Source of the DNA: Pelargonium cotyledonis
Taxonomy: Eukaryota; Streptophyta; Magnoliopsida; Geraniales; Geraniaceae
Assembly (NCBI GenBank): GCA_036897625.1
Contig: JAYMTA010000023.1
Coordinates: 1 to 64,000, forward strand
DNA length: 64,000 nt
Direction of reading: 5' to 3'
In this document: positions 23,880-35,014 of the stretch, piece after piece
How the letters are laid out: every line of letters begins with the position of its first letter
Position numbering within the stretch: the first letter of the stretch is position 1
Notes under the pieces: model-generated
What the model was told of the DNA's origin: nothing
Databases searched by the model: none
Seen by the model: only the letters and a program-made list of their open reading frames with translations
Program-made: the position numbers and the translations under genes

Positions 23880-25975
23880 AGGAAAAGAGAAAGTGGCGTT
23901 CACTTGAATGATTTTAGGGTATACATATTTTGGAGTGCTTGTACTTTGTTTTTTAAGAAATCCTCATGTTACTAACTTAAAAGCTGTTACCTTGTTTGTA
24001 TTACCGAATCCTGGTAGTCTAAATCTCAAAATTATGGAATAATTCTAATCTTGTGAATAGGATCCTTCTAATTGTTATGCTGAGCGAGGGTACTGTCTTA
24101 GATGAAGAGTATGTTGTTTTAACTTATAGAGGGTTTCTACAAGAGGGCATTCCTTTTGTGATTGTAGAATAAGTATCAGTTTAGTCTCTCAATTTCTAGC
24201 AATAATATATATATATTAGTAAAGTTGATAAAAACCGCTGAAGGGTTTATATACACCCTTGTAAGAAGGAATACTCCGGATCAACAAGTTATTATAAGGA
24301 GCCGTCCATAACGAGCTTTAAACCTAAGAGTTACTTTCTTGCCTATCTAAATACAAAGAAAAAGAGTCTTTCTTAGGATCAGATCACAGTGTTTTAATTA
24401 AAAAGGGAACCACGGGAAATAAACTACAAGGGTCACTTTGCACAGAGCGGATCCATTTTCCGCATAATTTGAGTAATAAACCCTTTATAATACGTAAAAT
24501 TGCTATATTATGAGGACTCTTTATCTTATTTAAATCCAATTCAACACTCTGATGTTTTGGTTCATTTCATATAGGTGCTGTTACTCAATGCTTTTTATTC
24601 TGTTAATCGACATTAAAAACGAATAACTCTTCGGATGGATACTCCTAAAATGTGCTAGAACGTAATAGTTAGGGTTTACTTTAATCCAGTAGTTTCTAGT
24701 CCCAAATTAACAGAGAAAGGAATTCAAGAGATTGCTTTTCTGTTTTCAGGTTTCCAATTTCGGATAATAAAGATTTTTAGGAATAAAAGAAGTAGATGGC
24801 TGTCGTAGTATAAATGCAGAGGATAATCTTACTGTGGAACGACGACAGCGAAGAAGTTTGATTTTATTATTTTATTGGATTCTCTATTATATAACAGTTT
24901 TATCAGACCAGGAAGATGCTTGCAGGTATATCTGTAATAGGCAATTCTATTATAAAAATAGCTTCATCTGAGAGCTTACGAAAGTTGTTTAGGCTAGGTT
25001 CGCTCTTGTATCACCAGGTCTTTCTTTTTTGAGGTACAGGATAAGTTTTTTACTGGGTTAGTTAATCTATTTTATTGTCATGGAACTTTCCTTTAAGTCT
25101 AATATTCCTAGGGCTCCTTTATTAGATTTGTTATTGTCTAGTATTAGGGATTAGGTCCTCCCCTCCTGGAAGGGTTGCTTCCATGCTTGGCTAGTGTAGG
25201 CCGCTCTATTAGGATTAGAATAGAAGATCCCTTTTTACACCTTTAGTGAAAAAGTTTTGATATAATTAAAGAAAAGTTTAGGCACCCCTTTTCCTTTTAA
25301 TAAGAATAATATAGTAAGCGTCTCCGTCTATACGGGATACCCCAGTGTCTATACTCTGAGAGCCCTTGACCTTAATAAGTATCCTGCTAACTTCAATTTA
25401 ACAGTAGTCAAGAGGTAAGTACATGCCTGGATTTTTATTATCATCTTTCTAGGTTAGGGTGGCTCCGTTAGATCTGTAAAAGAAATTACTTTGAAGTTAG
25501 TTTCTTAAAAGAAAGCAAGGATCCTTTATCAGGCTAAGACATCTAAATCAAGAATTAGAAACAGCTCTGTACCTAGTAAAACTCTGCCTTTTAGCTTAGT
25601 CTTGAAGGGACTTTTCAGCTAATAATTTATATAAAGTTTTTGCTCCGGCTTTGTATGTGAGGTATATACCCTTATGTGTTGGTAATCTGTAATTACTCAA
25701 TCAAGGTTACTGTAAGGAGCTACTCCACTATTTTATGAGTGTCGGTAAATTTAGACAGAGCTATTAGAAAATCCCGGAATTCCTATATGAAAGTAAATTC
25801 CCGGAAAGAAAGATTTTAAATAGATAATAAATTGAGGGAAATCCCATAAGAAAACCCTTTCTAGTAAATCTAGTAAATTCCAGGATAAAAAGTATCATTA
25901 AATTCTGTAAAATACTTTCAAGCAACAAGTAAATAAAGGCTAACTACAGAAAAATCCCAGCACCAACAATATAAA
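23880..25975. other. Non-coding stretch, no tRNA-like scraps
   Basis: Nothing is recognised. An (AT)n run lies near 24,205. A short tandem CTAGTAAAT x2 lies near 25,860. From here to 35.88 kb I find no tRNA-like boxes. Confidence 0.55.
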
Positions 25976-25979
25976 GAAA

Positions 25980-27330
25980 GACAGACTCTAGCTTCCGAAA
26001 AAACTTGTGTTTGGCTTACGAACTATTAGAAATCAGGAATACCAAAGCCAACTAACTATTACCGAATTTTCTTTTATCTCTGGAATCCCTTTCTTTAACC
26101 AAAACACAGACTAGAAACCTATTTATTATTGGGCTTTACCTTAGGTTTAGATTCACTTCTTTCAGGAAACTCTCGAATCAAGCGGACATCTGTACTAGGA
26201 AAAGGAATGAGCTCTTAAGCAGAACCTGAATCTGGATAATGCTAGTGAACCTGGGGCAGAACTTAACTAGAATCAGAGTAGACGAATTACTGAGCCAATT
26301 ACTAACACAGTCCATAAGCTAAATACCAACTATCCTGAGCTAATCCCTAAGTTCATAAACTAGACTGATTCCTAATCCGATTACTATGCTAATACAGAGG
26401 AGACTTACTAGGCTAGAACCTATACTTGAGGAATTCCTTTGCTTGAGAATACTAACTACACTAAATCCCCTTACAGGAGCTTACTTGCTCTAGGAAAGAC
26501 CTTACTTGCTACTTGCCGAATAGCTAACACAAGGGTAATGAATAGCTGGAATCGGCTAGATAAGAATCCTAATAAAGTAAGGAAATGAACTTAGGTACTT
26601 ACGGGCAAGATAATAATGGGTGTTTCTGTAAAGCACTTGGAAACTAAGAAGAGGATAGGTGCTAAAGGATCCTGAGAGTCCGAATAAAGCTAGGAAAGAA
26701 ATATGTGTTTCAATGGGAAGGTAATAAAGCTAAGGGGAATGAATGGTAAGAATACAAAGAAAAGGTAAGAGCCGAAAAGGGTACTTAATAACCGGAATCC
26801 TATAAAGCTAGGAAACTCTCGAAGAGGAAATGAATTAGAACTAGGAAAGGGAACTTAAAGACATAGAACAAGAAACTTTCCTCTCGAATTCTAACTTGTT
26901 AACCTTTATCGCTAAAAGAAACCTGAACTAAAGATCACAGTAGACTATAGACACATGCCTTTGAACTTCTATCCAGTATCTCTTACCTTTTATTCGACTA
27001 AACTAATTTCCTAACTCATAACCTACCAACTTCCAATTTCTCCGCTCTAACCACTTTATCCTAACCCTGCTATAAATACCGGACAGCGAATTAAGAGATA
27101 CTTCTGCGGGATTATCTTTTCTAATGTGAGTCTAGTACAAATGTTACTCTTATATAAGTCAATTATAAACCCTCATTTGATGCCAATAGAGAATTATCTG
27201 GTTATGTTATCCTCGACTAGAGAATCTTTACCAGCTTACAGAATACAGGAACATCTTTGTCAGCTATCCTAGAACACAAGAGCTCCAATTAAGTCAATTC
27301 CTCGGGTTCTTAAAGACAGGACATTGAAAG
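25980..27330. repeat. Low-complexity region rich in CTA/CTAA/CTAGGAAA words
   Basis: Composition changes here: long T runs vanish and the words CTAA, CTAG, TAGGAA and GGAATCC recur. From 26,000 to 26,560 the sequence is A/C-rich with CTAA words; from 26,570 to 26,900 it is A/G-rich. The word AATAAAGCTAGGAA or a near form occurs at about 26,571, 26,683, 26,723 and 26,801. Stops are dense in all frames because CTAA and CTAG carry TAA and TAG. It adjoins the KAHK cluster. Confidence 0.6.
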
Positions 27331-27533
27331 TATAGTGGATTAGGAACCAGAGTAAAGTAAGTGAACCTTTTACAGGAGATAAAGGACTTTAAAAGCACTC
27401 ATTTCGGGGGTCTATTTAATGGGTAAATTCCCACTCTCTAGAATTCCTTTAGGGGGTGTGTCTCCTTTTGGAAGAATCTCTATCCGGCCAGAAGGGGTCC
27501 TCTCTTTTTTTATATCGCATATGTAAGTAGCAT

Positions 27534-27551
27534 AAAAGGGAATTCCCTTTT
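27534..27551. repeat. Perfect 18-bp palindrome with GC core
   Basis: AAAAGGGAATTCCCTTTT is perfectly self-complementary. It is one of several A-G-C-T palindromes of this form in the window (see 59,955-59,970 and near 22,807). It lies about 220 bp upstream of the KAHK cluster. Its function is unknown. Confidence 0.7.
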
Positions 27552-27771
27552 CAGTTGTTAAATGAAACAAGATTCTTGGGAAAGTAGAATTGAAGTCTTG
27601 TCAATCAAAGTAGGAGTTCTTTCCGAGAATCCCCCATAAAAGAGCATAGCCTAAGTCAGGTACAGTCCGTAAGATACAGAGAGTAATACCTCTTCAAAAG
27701 TTTTGAATAAAAGAAAGTGTTAATAGCAGACACTCGGGAGTGTAAAGAACTGAAACTGTAGGGTCTGGTAA

Positions 27772-27864
27772 AGAGTTTTAAGAGTAAGTAAAGGTATTGT
27801 AAGTAGTAAGGGTATAGGTACTAAGAAACAACAAGCTTTGATTATGATACAGAATAAGAGTATG
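27772..27864 (+). other. KAHK-family segment A (upstream part of the 27.8-kb frame)
   Basis: This open segment has no ATG before 27,838. It reads SKGIGTKKQQALIMIQNKSM around 27,805-27,864. It aligns with the 44.6-kb frame: GI, then K at matching spacing, then IQxKS. It runs in frame into the ATG frame at 27,838-28,026. The upstream part therefore looks like coding sequence that lost its start, or one of several tandem units. Codons AAG, AGT, GGT and ATA prevail. Confidence 0.35.
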
Positions 27865-28026
27865 AAACAAGGTAAGCAATTGCTGGCTATAGGCTATAAA
27901 AGAAGTAGAGCTATGAAGACTAGGGCTCATAAAGGTAGTACAATAGCGGGTATCAAGACTAAGAAGAAAGCTAACATACAGAGTTCCGGTCTAAGTTATA
28001 ACGAGGTAAAAAAGGGAATTGAGTAA
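27838..28026 (+). CDS. Short basic reading frame, KAHK family
   Basis: This frame has 62 codons from ATG, about one quarter Lys/Arg. Motifs in order: QLLAIGYKRSRAM (about 16-28), TRAHKGSTIAGIKTKKKANI (30-49), SSGLS. LLAxxYKxS recurs in the 39.6-kb segment and ILATGNK in the adjacent 28.03-28.19-kb segment; (K/R)AHK recurs at 31.7, 39.6 and 44.6 kb. The basic composition would suit nucleic-acid binding, but no known domain is recognised. No ribosome-binding site is evident and the frame is open upstream of the ATG. It could be a member of a repeated gene family, a decayed copy, or a purine-rich repeat that happens to be open. Confidence 0.35.
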   Translation: MIMIQNKSMKQGKQLLAIGYKRSRAMKTRAHKGSTIAGIKTKKKANIQSSGLSYNEVKKGIE

Positions 28027-28031
28027 GCTAA

Positions 28032-28190
28032 AGGAATGCCTATAAGAAGAGTAACATATTAGCTACAGGCAACAAGAACTGTAAGAACCATAAGAAACGG
28101 AGTACCACTAAGAAAAGTAGAAGTAGTATAGCTAAGAATAAGACAGAGCAGGTGGAGAGTAAGAGTTGCTTGTTCCTTTGTTTTCAGTAA
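28032..28190 (+). other. KAHK-family segment B, open without ATG
   Basis: Fifty-two sense codons end in TAA with no ATG. The reading includes YKKSNILATGNKNCKNHKKR, then STTKKSRSSIAKNK and EQVESKSCLF. LATGNK and HKKRST correspond to LAIGYK and HKGST in the frame just upstream, so this looks like a diverged tandem copy. Its 3' DNA (GTTTTCAGTAAAGAAGTCAA) aligns with GTTTTCGTTAAAGACAGTAG at about 31,855, so homology extends past the stop. Confidence 0.35.
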
Positions 28191-28199
28191 AGAAGTCAA

Positions 28200-29170
28200 G
28201 TGAAAGTTTTATTCTCTTTCTGAGCCCATTTTAATCAGTCACAAGGAGCTCTTTTCTAAGGTAAACTCCTGTAAAGTCAAAGTCAAAAAACTCGGGCTAA
28301 GGCTAGGGAGGACTCTTTCTGACTTATTGGACTTGGGAAGTAAATGGGTTAAGTTTATAGGTTTCCATTTACAGGCTATATATTATATAGAAAGCATTCG
28401 AATTCTTTAAAACTTTCAAACGGAGCTAACTTCAAAGGAGGGATCCCTTATTCTAAATAGACCTAAAAACCGGAAACGAGAATGACTACTAGGCTCAAAG
28501 AATCTTTACAATTTTACTTTTTATTAAAGAGCCTTCCAAAAGGGGAACCTCTTCGTTTTGACTCTGATTAGAGACTCCGTGAAAGCCTTTCCTAATTTTA
28601 TTTACTAAATGACTTAGCTTTTTAGATTGAAAACAAGAGAATGTTTTATTACTCCCACTCTTATATACCAGCTTTCTTAGCTAGAGCTAGACTCCTCTAT
28701 AGAAGCACGGGATTTCCTTTATACTTATATAAGACTTGAAACCTTCGCTTAAACCTAAGATTAGAAAACCTCTTCCTAGAACTTCTTTTTTAGGAGCCTA
28801 CCTTCTTTTGTACTATTTGTCTTTTAGAGTGTAATGGCTTAACTATTCTCATAATACTATGGCCTTAACCTCGTAAACTAAGGCTGTTTACTCCTGTATC
28901 TCTCCTTTTTTTCTAAGTTCATATCCTCTTTATAAATGATAAAAAAAGCATAGCACAAGAGGAATTTATCTATAACAATCTAATAAAATATTCTATCCTT
29001 ATTATTTATTGAATTTATAATAGAATTTAAAGAGTAATAAAAACTCCTATACTATATATTCTTGATAAGATAATACAGTAGCTCCAATTCTCCAATAAGT
29101 GTATAATAGCTACAGTTTCTTCTATTAAATAAACAGAGTACACTAAGACAGGTATCCCCTTAAAGCGGTC
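28200..29170. other. Non-coding stretch
   Basis: Nothing is recognised between two KAHK-family segments. Confidence 0.55.
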
Positions 29171-29178
29171 TTTCCTAA

Positions 29179-29271
29179 AAAGGTATAGCTCAGAAGAAAG
29201 TTGCTAAGATTAAGATAGAGCTACAAATACAGAGTCTAGCCGTAAAGATAAGTAGTATATTCGATATTTAA
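29179..29271 (+). other. KAHK-family segment C, short remnant
   Basis: Thirty codons are open between stops. They read GIAQKKVAKIKIELQIQSLA followed by VKISS. GIAQKK corresponds to GIAHKIK in the 44.6-kb frame and SIAPKKTK in the 32.9-kb frame, and QIQSLAV corresponds to KIQAKSV and RIQRAVI. It has no ATG and both ends are broken, so it is read as a fragment. Confidence 0.35.
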
Positions 29272-29274
29272 GAT

Positions 29275-31715
29275 ATTACGAAACTCAGAAGGCTTAAGAA
29301 GAGTCACTCTTTTGGTATATTATTTTGAAGTGCTTTTACAAACTTTTGCATTATTGGATATTTCAGTGAGGTCTTATTAATTTAGATTTAGGGGTCTGGG
29401 TATTTGCTTTCAGGAATTAAAGCTAAATTAAAGTTTTCTGTTGTGAGTCAAGTGAAAGTCTGTCTTTATTGTAATTGATATTTGGCCTTATCAGTTTTCC
29501 CTATAGCTTTTACAGGTACAGGATAGAAGTTTGACTAACTAGAGAGTTTTAAAGTAAGAATTCTTATCTTAGCTTGAGGGAAAGTGAATGCTGTCCAAAG
29601 CAGTTGCTCTTTCTAAGTAGGTATTTTATTGACTGTACCAATTCTAATCTAAATCCTTTATTGCCGTAACATAACTTGATTTACTAACTTGTCCACATCT
29701 GAACTAGAAAGACTCTCTTTGCTTGTAAGCTCTTTCAGGACAGTGGGAACGCTAACCCTTCTTGAGAATATACCTAACCAGTTGTAATGCGAGCCTAAGC
29801 TAAGGAAGTTGAGCTACTATTCTTGTGAGATTCCTAAAGACTTCGTTAGTTGTTTAAAAAGGATTATATAATAGCCTAGGTTTCTTTGCAAAGCAGATAT
29901 CCTATGTTGTTCTAATAAAGGTTTAAGTCTTAATGGTCTTTATGGAAACCAAGAGCTTAGAACCGATCCTTTTGTTGAGTACATACCTAGGAGGTCATAC
30001 AGTTTAGGAGATTCCCTTTGTTCAAGGAAGAGCAGTCCCTCTTGAGTCTAATCTTAATGGAAACAAGGCATCTCTTTCCTTATAGCTGCTGGCAAATGAG
30101 TTAAAGAATTGTTCTAATGGATAAACGGATTTCTTTCTTAGGACTGATTCTAGATTCTATTTGTTTTGCATTAGGATATTATCCATCTGATCTAATCTAA
30201 GTGTATTGACAGAAGTAACTCCATAATTAAGTAAAGTAGTAACTCTATATTTTAAAAAGATATTCCGGTACAGATCGCAAGGATCTTTCAGCACACTTTT
30301 GGTACTGCATTTCTTACTATTACAGACTAGGCATTAACCTGAATTACTTATGTCTACCTATTTTAGTTTTATACTTCTAATTCTAAGTAGACAAGATATT
30401 CTTAGAAATTTACTAGATCTTTTACTTGGATATGAGACTGAATTCAATTTAATATAGTGTTGGGACTGGCTTTTGATAACTACAATTTTGGTTTTTTTAG
30501 TTTACAGTCGTTCAGGAATCTCTACTTCAAAGAATAAAGAATTAGGAAAAGTCTTTGCATCGGTAAGATTCTAATTGCTAAAAGATCTATAAATTTTCGT
30601 ACGTTGTGTAGTTGCTTGGAGATCCGAATCTTCTTATTTTTTTGTATGACCCTTACTTAAAACTTCCAAAAGAGCTCCTAAAAGTTAGATGACTCGTGAT
30701 TTTAGACCAGGACACTTATTATACTCTATATTTCGCGGGACCCCCGGGGGTTAAATCTCTCTTGAAATTCTGGATTGACACTCTTCGTTATGTAGTTTTT
30801 CTTACCTATTTCGCAGTTAGTCCTAAATGAGACTTCTTCACTATATAATACTCGCCCGAAATTCTTTAAAACGAGCAATTATCAACAACACAAAGTAGCC
30901 AGCCAGTGAGTATACATCTTAAAAGCATTGAATTACCGGGGTCCAGGTCTCTTATTGGTATATTCGGTATAGGGAGCTTCTCCGCTGTTAAAGATACGAA
31001 ATTCTGAGATTTCACAACCGTCAAAACTTACTGTAAAACATACTTTGGATTCCTTCTTTTGATCAAAAATTTAGTGTAGTAGAGAGAAAGAAGTTGATAC
31101 TCAAGGTATAGGTATCTTTTAGCTTAGTCTTTCTAATCCAGTTAAAAGCAGGAAATCAAAAGGAATGATTAAAGTTTGTTTATAGTAATTCTTCCTTGTT
31201 TAGCTTTGGATCTATAAGAATTCTGGGCTATATAAAAAGCGGTAATTCTAGTTTTATGTATTTGTGATCTCACCTCATTATCTTACAAGAGCTAGAATGA
31301 AAATCTAAGGGGATTTCTAGTTAAGAAAGTGCCTAAATGGCAATACATATACCCGTTTCGAGAGGCTCTAAGAATTCCAGAACAGTTTCAAACAATGAGA
31401 AAGGGGTACTGAGTCTAGGTTTTTTACAAGCTAGAATCAGGGGTCATTTCTTAACCAAGATTTCTTAAAGGTAGGTAGGTAGGTAGCATCCGAAAGAAGT
31501 TCTTTTTAGGGCACTCAAAAGAGGTGTCTAGTATTTAGGAAGTTTTAGTAAACAACAAAGAAGGAAGGCTTTTTCCTCTAAAAGTCAAGTGTACCTATCA
31601 ATTGAATTCTTCTACTAGTTATGTCTTACATTCCGTAAACTAGAAGAGTTTCCAGTTCCACTTAATAATAAAGAGAGTATCCTTTGCGCTAAGTTTCTCA
31701 TTCGAGATAATAAAA
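29275..31715. other. Non-coding stretch
   Basis: No gene is seen. ACCCCCGGGGGT at 30,740-30,751 is a perfect 12-bp GC palindrome. A GGTA tandem (four units) lies near 31,472. Confidence 0.55.
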
Positions 31716-31725
31716 AAGAATAAGA

Positions 31726-31812
31726 GTGTTAGGTAAGGCAAGGGCTCATAAGAGTCAGAGTCGGGCTAAGAGAGTAATATCCCCGAAGAAGGGATACGAA
31801 AGCTGCAACTAA
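31726..31812 (+). other. KAHK-family segment D, short remnant
   Basis: Starting at GTG, the segment reads VLGKARAHKSQSRAKRVISP, then KKGYESCN and TAA. ARAHK matches the TRAHK and SKAHK of the 27.9- and 39.6-kb members. In another frame the DNA continues as TKNKGKVCQEKDC, like AKNKTEQVESKSC in segment B, so a frameshift probably divides a once longer copy. The region up to about 32,460 stays purine-rich with AAG/AGT words. Confidence 0.35.
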
Positions 31813-31814
31813 GA

Positions 31815-32460
31815 ATAAAGGAAAGGTTTGCCAAGAGAAAGATTGCCTTCATGTTTTCGTTAAAGACAGTAGAGAAAGTAAGTCCAAACTAAGAAGTTTC
31901 CGGCCTGTGTAGAACCAAAGTATATAGAGGGTAAGGTGAAAGGCATTCAGGGAATAGGATTTCTTAACTAATAGTACTGAAGTAAGATAGGGAATAGAAT
32001 TCGTTTAGAAAGGGTAAAGTACTTACTAGTTCTGTAAGTTTGTATTTTACTTGGAAGAGTTTTTAGGAGCATGTCCTTATCGTAAGGAATTGAAACCCTT
32101 TAGAAAAAGATAGGGGATATTTGGAGAACTGAGTTTAGGGGTTAAGAGTAAGAAAAGAAGTTAGCTAATCAGTGAAGAAGGAGCTCTTAAGGGAAGAAAG
32201 CTAAAAGTAAGTTAGTAAGAGTAAGACTTGTAATTCAGGCAAGATTTATCTTGTAAGTCATTCATTCTCTAATCCAAGTACTCCTCTTTGCTCCTCTGTC
32301 TTGCTTTAAGAGTGAAGGAAGTAGCACTAGAAAGAGAGTTAAGGGATGCACAAGTAAGAAGCTAAGAGAAAGCCAAGGCTAATAAAACTCCAGCTGGAGA
32401 GGTCTAGAGAAAGCTCTGGGTATTGAGATTAAGCAAGTTAGGTCTGAACGAAGTGAGGAG
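31815..32460 (+). other. Purine-rich stretch with KAHK-like scraps
   Basis: Words such as AAGAGTAAG, GCTAAGAG and GTAAGAAGCTAAG recur, as in KAHK-family segments, but frames are broken every 10-20 codons. A CT-rich patch interrupts near 32,270-32,315. It is probably decayed family DNA. Confidence 0.3.
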
Positions 32461-32896
32461 GAAGAGGAGTGGCTGGTTGTTGGTTCTCCTTTTGAGTTGC
32501 TTTTTGTCTCTGCAATTCCTTCACATAAAGTTTATCTGGATTTTTAGTTGTACTTTTCTCTTTCCTGCACACTTTCCTAAAAGGTATAATAATAAAAAGG
32601 GTTAAATGTAACTATTGCTATACTTTTTTCACCATCCTATTTCAAGTCACTAGTTTTAAAGTAATTAGTAATAGAGAAAGGAGCCTTTATTCCAGTTACA
32701 TAAACATAAGAGGTGTCTCCCCTGCTGATATTTTAGATAAAGTCGATCAGGTTCGGATAACTAGTGTTGTACAGAAAAGGATTTTCTAGCTATAAGATAA
32801 AGGAATTACAGTAACTTATAAGTACTAAAAAGCATTCATCTGATTTCCAATGAATATCCTTCTTTTAGGCGTACCTGTTGTTTCCTTGATTCTTAA

Positions 32897-33151
32897 TTGT
32901 TTTCATGTGTTTGTCTTTTCTGGTTTAGGAGAGTAAGCATAGCTCCAAAGAAGACTAAGAAAGCTCTCAGGATACAGAGGGCAGTTATCGCTGCTATTAG
33001 GAAGATAGGTATAAAAACAGGTATAGATAGTTTTCTTCCAGATCCAGAAAAGAAGTTACAAGGAATTCTTCTAAAAATAGGTAAACAAATTAACAAATTA
33101 ACAAAGGCAGGGGGTTCTTATAGAAGTCAAACAAAAAGGGACCCTTTATAA
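32897..33151 (+). CDS. 84-codon basic frame, KAHK family-like
   Basis: After a hydrophobic start (MFSCVCLFWF), residues 14-42 read SIAPKKTKKALRIQRAVIAA, then IRKIGIKTGID. The C-terminal part is LLKIGKQINKLTKAG. SIAPKKTK aligns with GIAQKK and GIAHKIK, and RIQRAVI with QIQSLAV. IKTG recurs in the 39.6-kb segment. The family-like part starts at about 32,936, so the ATG and first dozen residues may be unrelated. An overlapping minus-strand frame (32,893-33,096) is probably a shadow. Function is unknown. Confidence 0.35.
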   Translation: MFSCVCLFWFRRVSIAPKKTKKALRIQRAVIAAIRKIGIKTGIDSFLPDPEKKLQGILLKIGKQINKLTKAGGSYRSQTKRDPL

Positions 33152-33159
33152 ACCCTACG

Positions 33160-34730
33160 ACAGATACTCTTTTCTTGGAGAAGTGGCTATCAAATAGCAG
33201 GGTTTACAAGTTGAGACGTCTAGGTCTAGAGAGTTATTCCACCACAACCTTGGCTTTCAGTCCAGTTAAATTGGCTTCAGGAATACTAAGGAAAGTTTGT
33301 ATAACCTGTGTACTAGAGTGATCAAATGTGTAATTAGAAGTGCTTTTACAAATTAAAATTGTGTAGTATCTTATATTCCAAACTCTAGGAGTGTATAATA
33401 AGGGAACCCTAAAGCTAAAGTAATAAGTTTGTTTCAAATAGCAAACAAGTTTAAGGTTTAAGTTTTTCTAGAACCGGGTATTCAAAGGGGTTCCTGGGGG
33501 TATCCATAATCGAAATGGAAGATCAATAGACTGAATAAGAAATCTGCGAACTATAACTAAACCGTCTAAGATTTTCTAATTTATAGAAATTCGTTTTCTA
33601 TCTCTACTCTACGAAGGACGAAAGGAGGTATTATCCTCTAAAAAAAAAAAGAGAAGTTTGCTTGCTCTTTCACAGACTATTCCGTTTAAAGATTTACTAT
33701 TATACGTATACGAAGGGATAGATTAAGATTTAAAAAGGCGTATCTTTGTATTAGTGGAGGCTAGAATAAGTTTTCATCCTTTAATTTAAAATAGGATCTA
33801 CTCTGAAAAAACAACTTTACAAAAAGAGGGAAATAACAAGCCCCGTACTGCATATTCAAAAACAAGGGAATCCTAAATTTTAATATTAGTTGGGGTAAAA
33901 GCGAATAAGATACAGTAAGGAGTTTATAAACCCACCCGGGGCGTCTCCTCTATTTTTGGGTTACTACAAGAATTCTTAGTTCGTCTATGGCTGCAGAGTA
34001 ACTTTCCTTACGCTAAAAACATATATAAAGTGCTTAAATGAAAGTACACAGTAGGGGTATATTTAGACAAATTAACAGAGTTATAAGTTCCGCTTAACTG
34101 TAGGTAATTCTATATACCTCCTCTTTATTTTTTAAGATTTCCTAGGTTTTTAATTCCTTTGCGAATGAGTATCAAAGGCAATAGCAGTCCTAGGGAAAGA
34201 TCCTGAAATATGATAAGGAGTGTTAATCGTCTCCGCACAAAAGATTTCTGATGGACTACTCTCTTCTTTAATTACTTTTTTAATATAAGGAGAATAGCTT
34301 ATATAGTTCGTAAAAAACTCTCTTCTCTTTTTTCACTTCCTAATGGGGCCCCTTAAATATTAATAATAAAATTTCTTTGGAAGATATTCAAAAGTAACCT
34401 GGAGTGCGGAATCCAAAAAGGGATATCACCACTAGTGGGGGCAACCTCTTCAATTAGGGCCTGTACTTAGATTAGTGTAACAGTAGAATTAGAATATCTT
34501 GCCATTTTTTAAAATACTCAGGCATAGACTTCTTATGCTCTAAGAAAAAACCTGTTTTTCTTATTATGAGGGTAGGGTTTTTTGCTTTCTAAACGTATAG
34601 GAAATAAAAGTCTACTCACTTTAATCCACACTGGATCATACTAAGGAAAAATATGGGCTGTCTAGTTCCCTTATCTCAGTTTCACTACAGAGAAGCAAAG
34701 TTTGAGTTTTTATGTATATAGTAAAAAGTA
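33160..34730. other. Non-coding stretch
   Basis: No gene is recognised. A ten-base A run lies near 33,640. Confidence 0.55.
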
Positions 34731-34736
34731 CTAACC

Positions 34737-35012
34737 TTGGGAGAACTCAAAAAGGGGGCCCCGGTAAATCTTATGGGGTTTACTTTGCGGCTTTATTTTC
34801 TGACTAGCAGGAAAATGTTTAATAATATAGCTATACTAAGGATTCGGTTTATTAATAGACTTTTTCCAAAGGTTTTGTTCTTAAAAAGAGCATATCCTAT
34901 ATGGGTCCTGGGAATCCTGAGAATTAAGAGACTTGAAAAGGTAATAAAGTTTAAAAGGCTTAGTTGTTTAATGTTTAAAAGAGTATATACTTCATATCAA
35001 ATTTACTTATAA
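34737..35012 (+). CDS. 91-codon basic frame, unidentified; weak S3-like start
   Basis: A strongly basic frame starts at ATG and ends at TAA. Near the N-terminus PVNLMGFTLRL resembles the start of ribosomal protein S3 (KVNPIGFRLGI). The middle is rich in Ile/Leu/Arg (LRIRFINRLFPKVLFLKRAY). The rest cannot be aligned with S3 by eye and the length is well below that of S3 (usually over 200). No Shine-Dalgarno-like site is seen. Its length is at the chance level for this composition. It is listed because of basicity and the motif, with low confidence. Confidence 0.2.
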   Translation: MGELKKGAPVNLMGFTLRLYFLTSRKMFNNIAILRIRFINRLFPKVLFLKRAYPIWVLGILRIKRLEKVIKFKRLSCLMFKRVYTSYQIYL

Positions 35013-35014
35013 AT

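Noticed and set aside
31472-31486. GGTA tandem as a microsatellite or telomere-like repeat
   Set aside because: Only four units and isolated; explained by ordinary slippage.
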